Shown here piece after piece: positions 42,146 through 48,979 of a stretch of DNA of 51,135 bases. This stretch comes from a virus. Position numbers and translations under genes: made by a program. The notes below the pieces were generated by a model. That model ran no database searches. It was not told where the DNA came from and saw only the letters and a program-made list of their open reading frames with translations. The DNA is taken from IMG/VR virus record IMGVR_UViG_3300037963_003757, positions 1 to 51,135 of that record, one strand, 5' to 3'. Position 1 is the stretch's first letter, and each line of letters opens with the position of its first letter.

Positions 42146-42407
42146 GGTCTTGCAAGAAAGCGAGACTCCAATGACGGCTAACTCCATTGTCTCGGCTATC
42201 AAAGAGATGCGCCGCAAGGTATCCCCCTGCGAGCCCCGTATTTCTTCCGTGAGGATTTGCAAAGTCGCTCATGGTATGCCGGAGATTAGGAGAGAATACG
42301 ATAACAAACAACAATGTTTTATGTATTGGGTTTATACGGAAAAGGAGGGTGTGAATATACATGATAATCAAGAGAGCAGATTTGATAAGCCTATTGAAAG
42401 CCAATAA
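42093..42407 (+). CDS. Basic winged-helix-like protein
   Basis: 104 aa from ATG 42093 after GGGGTGAAGCGA. Overlaps the recombinase end by 53 bp and the clamp start by 47 bp. Basic start (MGKRGKRRNHFVKKWIIEVL) and ANSIVSAIKEMRRK. DNA-binding likely. Confidence 0.5.
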   Translation: MGKRGKRRNHFVKKWIIEVLQESETPMTANSIVSAIKEMRRKVSPCEPRISSVRICKVAHGMPEIRREYDNKQQCFMYWVYTEKEGVNIHDNQESRFDKPIESQ

Positions 42408-43218
42408 GAGAGAAGCATACATCGGCAAGAAGAAGACCGCACAATGCGAGACCTGTATAATTGTCTCGATGGATAGTGATAAGGCGGTAACTTATAACAT
42501 CGTAAAGGATGGAGTTACAACTCTTCACAGATTAACGATACCTGTTATATCCTCGTCTGTCGGACTGTTTGCTATTGCAGACATAGATGCGGTGATTGGT
42601 GCTTTGAAATACCACAGTTGCCCTGTAACTCTTAGCACAGATAGTGATGCTACAAAGTTGCAAATAAAGAGCAAGGGCAAACAAACGACTTTACTTTCTT
42701 CGCCAAACGCATTTGCATATACGGGTGCAAGAGTTACGATAAAGGCTCAATTAAACAAAGCGAGCGAGATTATGGAAAGAATAAATCTCTCACCTACTGT
42801 GCCTTCATACACCACAATAAAGGGAGAAGAATATTCCCCCGAATTAGTATTTACTTGCAAAACAGAAGATTTGCAAAACGGTTTGGAGGCCAATACCATG
42901 AACAATCAAAACTTGCCCCATGTTAAGTTGGTCGGCAAAAAGGATGGTATGTATATTAGTGCTGGTGATTTTCTCAAAGGAAAGACTGAAACCAAAATAC
43001 ACCAAAAAAATTACTTGCAAATCTTAGATTCCGACTATGAGTTTGGTGGTGGTTTGGAGAACATTAACTTATTGCGATACTTCGGTTCGGAAACTATTGT
43101 GAGTATATTTGATTTCCACGATATTAACGGCATGGTCGTCTTCGGGTTTAGAAGCAAGGAATGTGATGATAACTTCGTTATTGTGCTGGGTAAAAGGGTG
43201 GAGAAAGATGTTAGTTGA
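42361..43218 (+). CDS. Divergent PCNA-like sliding clamp
   Basis: 285 aa, ATG 42361. Two similar halves of alternating strands with short helices (ISLLKANKREAY; QLNKASEIMERI), a FAIADIDAVIGALKYH helix, and IVSIFDFHDINGMVVFGF near the end, like the PCNA core-plus-tail pattern. Length is near 250-290 aa. Lying among polymerase and RFC genes, a clamp is expected. Sequence is divergent, hence moderate confidence. Confidence 0.55.
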   Translation: MIIKRADLISLLKANKREAYIGKKKTAQCETCIIVSMDSDKAVTYNIVKDGVTTLHRLTIPVISSSVGLFAIADIDAVIGALKYHSCPVTLSTDSDATKLQIKSKGKQTTLLSSPNAFAYTGARVTIKAQLNKASEIMERINLSPTVPSYTTIKGEEYSPELVFTCKTEDLQNGLEANTMNNQNLPHVKLVGKKDGMYISAGDFLKGKTETKIHQKNYLQILDSDYEFGGGLENINLLRYFGSETIVSIFDFHDINGMVVFGFRSKECDDNFVIVLGKRVEKDVS

Positions 43219-43495
43219 TTGTTCCTGTGGGTGCAGATTCAGCGCAAACTTGCAGCCGAATACTACTGCTACTTATGTTTGCCCCGAATGCAACAAACAC
43301 TACGGGATTAGCGTTATGGTCTATGCTAAGTTGCCGGAAGGTATGTTCAAGGACAAACTATGGTTAGAGGAAGCATATTGTATAGAAGGGAAGACTATGG
43401 AAGAAATAGCGACCGAATGCGGAGTAACTGCTATGACTATCAACAATTGGCTTAAACGCCATAATATACCTACGAGAGACAGGGGAAGGAGATGA
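43208..43495 (+). CDS. Zinc-ribbon plus HTH protein
   Basis: 95 aa from ATG 43208 after GGTGGAGAAAG. CSCGC and CPEC (~5-29), then an HTH: LEEAYCIEGKTMEEIATECG and MTINNWLKRHN (~52-86). TFB-like or resolvase-like DNA-binding layout. Overlaps the polymerase start. Possible transcription factor. Confidence 0.6.
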   Translation: MLVDCSCGCRFSANLQPNTTATYVCPECNKHYGISVMVYAKLPEGMFKDKLWLEEAYCIEGKTMEEIATECGVTAMTINNWLKRHNIPTRDRGRR

Positions 43496-45735
43496 TTGTT
43501 ACTCGGAGGGGGCGGAATGGAATCATCGTGCGAAGGCGTGATGAAAACCGCAATAGAATAGAGGAGACTTACAAAAGCAATCCCTTCTTTTTTGTTGCAA
43601 CAGAAGACTACGCTCCTCATATTTGCAACTCCGCAATAAATGCCGAACATGGATTTAAAGGTGTTTATGGCGAAGAATTGACTAAGGTAACAGTCAGCGC
43701 ACCCGAAAATATCCGAGACTTTAGAAGCGATAATCCTTCCTTGCGAACATGGGAGGCGAATATCCCATTTGTAAATAGGGTGCTGGCCGAAGAGAAAATA
43801 ATGCCTCCTAATTACGAACACCGAACATGGTATCTCGATTGCGAATGGTCTATTAACACCGGAAAACTAACAATAATGGTGGTCTATGATACCTATACTA
43901 AAGAACACTTTATTTTCTTTACGCATCCGGACTACAAAGCCGGATTTCATTCACAATTCCCCCTAAAGAATCACCCCGATGGTTTAGATTTGTTGCAATT
44001 AGATAAACCAGCATTAGCATTTAGTAACGAAAAGGAAATGCTATCGGCATTTGCAAAACTTTTACGCCAACACGACCCCGATATAATTACCGGATGGAAT
44101 GTGGTAAATGCCGACATAAAGAAAATTGTTGAGCGGATGAATGATAATGGCCTTGACCCTAAGACCCTCTCACCCTTGAATAAAATAGTGTATTCCTTTA
44201 CTGATTGGAGGCAACCGATTATAGGTGTAAATGTTATTGATTTGATGGTCGCCTTTACTCATCTTTGGATTATTAAGAACGGGCAACTCCCCGATAAATC
44301 ACTTGCAACTGTCTCATCCGAAGTCTTAGGGGAAACGAAAGTTGAGTTGCAAGACGGACATGATACATACTACACCGACTTTGGAACATATCTTGCATAC
44401 GCAATAAAAGATGTTGATTTGTTGCCTAAACTTAACTCGATGAATAACGCTATCGAGCATTACACGGCTATACAACATATTGTAGGGTGTGATATTGCAA
44501 CTACTCCTCACATAACTAAGTTGCTAACTGTTCTTGCTTTGAGGGATGAGGAGTTTAATTTGCAAATACCTACTAAGCCGCAATTCACCTACGAAGATTA
44601 TCAAGGTGCTGAAATAACCGCCGTTCAAAAGGCGGGTATCTTTGATAATGTCGCTATTCTCGACATAAAGGCTATGTATCATTCTAATGTGGCTCTTCAC
44701 AATATAGGCCACGAAACTTTATCCGAAGACGGGGTGGATTGTGGGAACGGCACTAAGTTTTTGCAAGGAAAGCCGAGCCTCCTTTTGCGTCAGATGGATA
44801 ACATGACTAATTTACGAGAGGAATACAAATCGAAAATGAGAGCGGCTACTACTGATGAGGAAAGGAAGAGATACGATGCTTTGCAATTCGCTACTAAGTC
44901 TATGGTTGCTTCTTTGTATGGGGCGGCTGGCGATTCTAAGTATGGTCTTTATCACCCCGCAGTAGCGGCGGCAATAACATTTACATCTCGTGAAACACTT
45001 GCAAGACTAAGAAAGGAATGTGAGAAAAGAGGTCATAATGTCCTGTATTCTCACACCGATTCCGCCTTCGTTCAAACCGATTCTCCCGAACAGACTATAC
45101 AATTAGTGGGTGAAATAAATGAATCCATGTCTCCCATAGTAACTGAGTTTGAGAGGTGGTGTGATAGTATGTTGCTCAAAGCAAAAAACAGATATGCGGC
45201 TTCTGTCGTTTGGACTGATGGTCGCACACATGAGCCAATCGAATACTACAAAGGAATAGAGTTGAAACAGAAGAGAATGTTCCCTGTTATGAAAGAGGCT
45301 ATGGCTCTCGTGATATTCGGTTTGTTGCAAAAGAAAAGTGAAGAGGAAATTACAACGAGCCTCGTGGAATTAGTAACTTCTATTGTGTCCGGAGAGGTGG
45401 CCTTTGAACGATTATGTATGAAGGGTAAGTTGGAAAGAAACTTGCAAGATTATTCGGTGCTTAGTGGGGCATCCGCTGGTGCTTCGTGGGCTAATGATTA
45501 TTTGGCGAAAGGATATAGGAAGGGCTCAAGATTTCTTGTAACTCTTAACGAAAATGGTAAGTATATTGCTTGTGATACCGAAGAAGACTTGCAAGGAGTT
45601 GCAAAAGTCGGATACAGGGAGATAACAAACCGATTCATTGTAAAGAAAGTAGCGGATTATTACAAAATCATGGATTGGGATATACAACCAATAGAAAACG
45701 CCCTAAATGGTATTGATGAGTATGTTTGGTTGTGA
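43492..45735 (+). CDS. polB: Family B DNA polymerase
   Basis: 747 aa, ATG 43492. 3'-5' exonuclease: ExoI YLDCEW (~114-119), ExoII GWNVVNADI (~201-209), ExoIII YAIKDVDLL (~303-311). Polymerase: motif A LDIKAMY (~391-397), motif B K..MVASLYG (~469-476), motif C YSHTDS (~519-524, usual YxDTDS with His instead of Asp/Gly). No intein. Length is close to archaeal PolB (~775). Replicates the viral genome with the clamp and loader next door. Confidence 0.93.
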   Translation: MIVTRRGRNGIIVRRRDENRNRIEETYKSNPFFFVATEDYAPHICNSAINAEHGFKGVYGEELTKVTVSAPENIRDFRSDNPSLRTWEANIPFVNRVLAEEKIMPPNYEHRTWYLDCEWSINTGKLTIMVVYDTYTKEHFIFFTHPDYKAGFHSQFPLKNHPDGLDLLQLDKPALAFSNEKEMLSAFAKLLRQHDPDIITGWNVVNADIKKIVERMNDNGLDPKTLSPLNKIVYSFTDWRQPIIGVNVIDLMVAFTHLWIIKNGQLPDKSLATVSSEVLGETKVELQDGHDTYYTDFGTYLAYAIKDVDLLPKLNSMNNAIEHYTAIQHIVGCDIATTPHITKLLTVLALRDEEFNLQIPTKPQFTYEDYQGAEITAVQKAGIFDNVAILDIKAMYHSNVALHNIGHETLSEDGVDCGNGTKFLQGKPSLLLRQMDNMTNLREEYKSKMRAATTDEERKRYDALQFATKSMVASLYGAAGDSKYGLYHPAVAAAITFTSRETLARLRKECEKRGHNVLYSHTDSAFVQTDSPEQTIQLVGEINESMSPIVTEFERWCDSMLLKAKNRYAASVVWTDGRTHEPIEYYKGIELKQKRMFPVMKEAMALVIFGLLQKKSEEEITTSLVELVTSIVSGEVAFERLCMKGKLERNLQDYSVLSGASAGASWANDYLAKGYRKGSRFLVTLNENGKYIACDTEEDLQGVAKVGYREITNRFIVKKVADYYKIMDWDIQPIENALNGIDEYVWL

Positions 45736-45770
45736 AAAGGTATATTAGACAATGTTAGTTGGTGAGAAGT

Positions 45771-46058
45771 ATGAGCGATAAAATGGGTGTCGAAGAAGGA
45801 TTAGAGATGCTATCACAACAGGTGGCGCAACTATCTCATGTTGTAGCGGGTATCATTCAAGAAATGAAAACGCTAACCGACCTTTCTTTAGCGGATATGA
45901 AAGAGAGAGAGAAGTTATTGCCTAAACATTGTGATGAATGCGATTTAACCACTTTTGTTCCTAACATAGAGGGTGTTGAAACCGATGATTGTTGCAACCA
46001 ATGTCTAAAGTCATTCGATGAAGAACAGACCACCCTTGAATCCTTTGAAGAAGAGTAG
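45771..46058 (+). CDS. Coiled-coil + Cys-pair protein
   Basis: 95 aa from ATG 45771 after TTGGTGAGAAGT. Helix (LEMLSQQVAQLSHVVAGII) then CDECD and CCNQC. Acidic end. Zinc binding likely; function unknown. Confidence 0.5.
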   Translation: MSDKMGVEEGLEMLSQQVAQLSHVVAGIIQEMKTLTDLSLADMKEREKLLPKHCDECDLTTFVPNIEGVETDDCCNQCLKSFDEEQTTLESFEEE

Positions 46059-46066
46059 TGATTACA

Positions 46067-46942
46067 ATGTGCGATTGCGTAATCCACCCCGTAACGGGCG
46101 TATGTATGAAATGCGCCGATGGGGAGACATTGAGGCGTTTGTCTTCCTATGACCCGACCGAAGAGGGTAAGGTGCTTAGAGTCTCTAAATCGTCTTATAT
46201 GGGGTATTTATACTGCCCTCGCCAATACTTTATGGATAGAGTTTTGTTGAAGGACATAAAGAAGCCCGAAACGACCGCTATGAGAAGGGGAACGGAAGTG
46301 CATGATGCCCTCGATGAGTTTTATGATAGGTGGGATGGCGAGCAAACGCTTTATCCTATGTTTGAACAGGAAGGAAGCGTGTATCAGATAATGGCCGAAT
46401 TAGAGCAACAAAGGCTTGATAATTGGGGTGTCGAGTATTTTGCGCCCTACGAACACGAGGACTTGAGAACCTACTATCACGAGGAATACGATATAGTAAT
46501 CGTTGGAAAAATAGACGGGGTGCTTATTGCACCCGATGATGAATATGCTATACTTGAGTTGAAAACAGGCACTACTAACGCCAATAAGATAACTAAAACG
46601 AGAAAGGAATTGGCGTTTTACCACATGGTCTTGCAAGACATGGATGATATAGATGCTACTAAGTTTGTTTATGTGTTACCGGATGCGGATAACTTCTCTT
46701 TTGCAAACAAACTCTTGCAACAAAGGAATAAAACCGTATGGGTTGGCGAAAACGGCGGTATGACTGTGATAGAAAAGGTCAATAAAAGAACCCTTAACGC
46801 ATTTAGAGAATCGTTCAAGAAGTTTTTGCAACAGATAAGGAATGAGGAATGGAATATGAATTGGGATGATTGGAGATGCCCTCAATGGTGCGCTTATAGT
46901 ATGGCGTGTGAGGAAGAAATAACAGGAGTTACATTTACATGA
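46067..46942 (+). CDS. Cas4/RecB-like PD-(D/E)XK nuclease
   Basis: 291 aa from ATG 46067. A short N-terminal Cys ribbon (CDC..CMKC). Nuclease: RGTEVHDALDEF (H~79), VGKIDGVL (D~150), ILELKTG (E~164, K~166). Cys ~50 (LYCPRQY) with three C-terminal cysteines (~271, 275, 281) reproduces the Cas4/AddB-type Fe-S arrangement. Likely an end-processing exonuclease in replication or recombination. No CRISPR genes are near. Confidence 0.78.
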   Translation: MCDCVIHPVTGVCMKCADGETLRRLSSYDPTEEGKVLRVSKSSYMGYLYCPRQYFMDRVLLKDIKKPETTAMRRGTEVHDALDEFYDRWDGEQTLYPMFEQEGSVYQIMAELEQQRLDNWGVEYFAPYEHEDLRTYYHEEYDIVIVGKIDGVLIAPDDEYAILELKTGTTNANKITKTRKELAFYHMVLQDMDDIDATKFVYVLPDADNFSFANKLLQQRNKTVWVGENGGMTVIEKVNKRTLNAFRESFKKFLQQIRNEEWNMNWDDWRCPQWCAYSMACEEEITGVTFT

Positions 46943-47097
46943 AAGTTGTTTGTCCGGAATGTGATAGTGATACCTTTTCCAATGTGGAAACCTTCTTGCA
47001 AGTAACCGGAAGCATTGATGTTCCTACTGTCGAAATAGTTACTGCTTCTTGCCTCATTTGTGGATACAAAGGCGAAATAGCAAGGAGAGTTGTTTGA
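46939..47097 (+). CDS. 52-aa zinc-ribbon protein
   Basis: ATG 46939 overlaps the previous stop; it ends on the next ATG. CPEC and CLIC pairs ~33 residues apart. TFIIS-like ribbon size. Function unknown. Confidence 0.55.
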   Translation: MKVVCPECDSDTFSNVETFLQVTGSIDVPTVEIVTASCLICGYKGEIARRVV

Positions 47098-48098
47098 TGG
47101 ATTTAATCTCCTTCCCCCGACAAATGGGGCTTAGAAGGGCTATTTGCAACACACCTAATGACTTGCAAAATTACCTAAACAGATTAAACAATCTATCGTC
47201 TGTGTATATTAGTTTGTATTCTTTCGATGAAATTAACAATGGAAGAGTTGATTATGATACGGCGGTTATGGATAGAGCGTGGTGGGATTTTGATGCTACG
47301 GAAGAACACACTATGGATGAGGTAAAGCAAGATGTTGCAACTCTTATCAATCGTCTCGATGGTGATGTTCGTTTAGTTGCAACAGGGAGAGGATTCCATA
47401 TCCACCAACTCTTTCAGAAACCTGTAAGGGGAAGAGATTGGGCTTATAGACTTGATACCTACGAGAAGGCTATGGCTAAGGGTCTATCCTCTCTCGATGG
47501 TGTGGGTTATCCGGAGAAACTAACTCGTGTGCCTAATACCTACAACCCAAAGAGGAAGAAAAGATGTGTGGTTTTACCTGCAAGATTATTTGCAAGCAAC
47601 CCTCTCGGATTCAAAATCCCTAAGCGGAACGAACACCCTCAACTATGCCCGTTCTTCGGCGAGTTGAACGGTGAAGTTTTGTTTGATTTGATTTCATGGT
47701 GGAATGAAAACGGAAGGAAGGAAGAGACGGAGGAGAGAACGCTCACAAAGATGCCTATTAACGCCGTTACCGCGTCTTCCACCGTTCCCCTGCCCCCCTG
47801 CCTACAAAGAGCAATAAGCGTCTCTAATCCCCCTCATCATGTTAGAGTAGCCCTTGCTCAATTTATGTCGGCTGGTCTGCGTTGGTATTCTCATCCTCAA
47901 GACCTATCATCCGAAGAGTTGCACAGGATAGAGGATGAGATATGCTCATTCATAGGTAAGTTAGGTTGGTCGGATTACAACCCGCAAACCACCCGAAAAG
48001 CAGTTAAGTCATTGATGATGTATGAACGATACCCTTCTCCTATTTGGTTCAAAAAGAACAATCTTTGTGATGGTGTGGGGTGCTGGTATTGCAGGTGA
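47097..48098 (+). CDS. AEP primase with PriL-like C-terminal cysteine domain
   Basis: 333 aa from ATG 47097. AEP motifs: WWDFD (~62-66), TGRGFHIH (~96-103) and RVPNTYN (~144-150). The C-terminal part has PPC (~233-235), ICSF (C~283) and CDGVGCWYC (C~324, 329, 332), with HHVRVALAQFMSAGL between, like the Fe-S domain of PriL. It may be a fused PriS-PriL primase on one chain. It would prime DNA for PolB. Confidence 0.78.
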   Translation: MDLISFPRQMGLRRAICNTPNDLQNYLNRLNNLSSVYISLYSFDEINNGRVDYDTAVMDRAWWDFDATEEHTMDEVKQDVATLINRLDGDVRLVATGRGFHIHQLFQKPVRGRDWAYRLDTYEKAMAKGLSSLDGVGYPEKLTRVPNTYNPKRKKRCVVLPARLFASNPLGFKIPKRNEHPQLCPFFGELNGEVLFDLISWWNENGRKEETEERTLTKMPINAVTASSTVPLPPCLQRAISVSNPPHHVRVALAQFMSAGLRWYSHPQDLSSEELHRIEDEICSFIGKLGWSDYNPQTTRKAVKSLMMYERYPSPIWFKKNNLCDGVGCWYCR

Positions 48099-48102
48099 TT
48101 AA

Positions 48103-48225
48103 ATGGGTAAGTGTCCGGTTTGTTTTAGTGAAAGAGGCTTTATTGAATTACATGGTTCTTCGGTTTGTTTGAATTGTAAGAACAAAATCGCTTCGTGTTG
48201 CGGAGATGAAGGATGCGTAATATGA
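48103..48225 (+). CDS. 40-aa zinc-ribbon protein
   Basis: ATG 48103 after GGTGATTAA. CPVC and CLNC plus CC and C near the end. Typical ribbon spacing (~18). Function unknown. Confidence 0.5.
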   Translation: MGKCPVCFSERGFIELHGSSVCLNCKNKIASCCGDEGCVI

Positions 48226-48232
48226 GAACTCT

Positions 48233-48240
48233 TCATAATA
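48233..48240 (+). promoter_or_regulatory. TATA-like box for nuclease gene
   Basis: TCATAATA is about 26 bp before ATG 48263, with no Shine-Dalgarno between. Position suggests a leaderless transcript. Confidence 0.35.
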
Positions 48241-48262
48241 CCGTCTTTACAATTTGCAACTA

Positions 48263-48979
48263 ATGGTGGTCTATGCTGATGACCGAGAAAGTGCTTCGGT
48301 TTTGCAAAGTCTGATTGCTCGCATGGGTGATGCTGACTTAGAAGATGACGGGCTCGTAAAGGTAAGGAGACTAACCACCGGAGATTATGTTCTCGGTTCA
48401 TGGGGCATAGAGGCTAAAGAGATAAATGATTTTTACCGCTCGATAACAGGTAAGGGGAGAGGAAAGAGGACATTGAATCACCAACTTTCTGACTTATGCG
48501 AGGCTTATGAATACCCCATAATAGCCGTATATGGTGGAAAGTTGAAGCCGTATTTTAGGAAAAGAGTTGCAAAAAGAGTAGTTGCTCAAGAGATAATAAA
48601 GATGCAACAAACCATGAAAAGTTACAAAATGATGATTTACCACCGATTCCCCAAGATTAGATTCATAGAGTTTGCAACTATGGAAGACTTTGTTGAATGG
48701 CTAAGTATCTCACACACACAAATGCAAATCTCCAATGCTTTATCCGCACCTAAGAAGGCGAGGCGTGGGAAGTCCGGTCATGCAGACCCTCGTATAGCCG
48801 CTTTGACGGGAATAGCAGGGGTTACGGAAGACATGGCTAAGGCCATTTTAAGCCATTTCGGAGGCTTCAAAGCCCTCCTCCTCACCCGAACCAATAGAAA
48901 GGCTCTAACGGCGGTTAGAGGGGTAAATACGCCTATTGCTGATAGGATATTAGCCTTAAGAAGACCCTACGATGAGTAA
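48263..48979 (+). CDS. XPF/ERCC4-type nuclease with HhH domain (Hef-like)
   Basis: 238 aa from ATG 48263; the TTG at 48254 is less likely. ERCC4 nuclease: DDRE (~6-9), GDYVLG (~40-45), IEAKEINDF (~49-57, where the family has ERK). Basic middle, then two helix-hairpin-helix motifs (GIAGVTEDMAKAILSHFG, VRGVNTPIADRIL). Cuts flaps or branched DNA. Overlaps the convergent tail gene by 13 bp. The ERK-to-EAK change may alter catalysis. Confidence 0.75.
   Translation: MVVYADDRESASVLQSLIARMGDADLEDDGLVKVRRLTTGDYVLGSWGIEAKEINDFYRSITGKGRGKRTLNHQLSDLCEAYEYPIIAVYGGKLKPYFRKRVAKRVVAQEIIKMQQTMKSYKMMIYHRFPKIRFIEFATMEDFVEWLSISHTQMQISNALSAPKKARRGKSGHADPRIAALTGIAGVTEDMAKAILSHFGGFKALLLTRTNRKALTAVRGVNTPIADRILALRRPYDE

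Larger units (their letters stand above)
13080..48979. repeat. Over-represented palindromic hexamer TTGCAA
   Basis: By manual scan TTGCAA occurs about 140 times in 21.8-48.98 kb (~5 per kb), ~23 times in 13.1-21.8 kb and ~17 times in the 12.8-kb left arm. About 0.25 per kb is expected by chance at equal base use. It occurs in all three codon phases: TTG-CAA (Leu-Gln), N-TT GCA A (x-Ala-x) and T-TGC-AA (Cys). It is absent from the 285-aa gene at 17.4-18.3 kb. Counts are approximate. Confidence 0.85.

Noticed and set aside
46067-46942. CRISPR-associated cas4 as a sign of a CRISPR locus
   Set aside because: No repeat-spacer array and no cas1/cas2 in the window. Cas4-like nucleases are common in archaeal viruses on their own.
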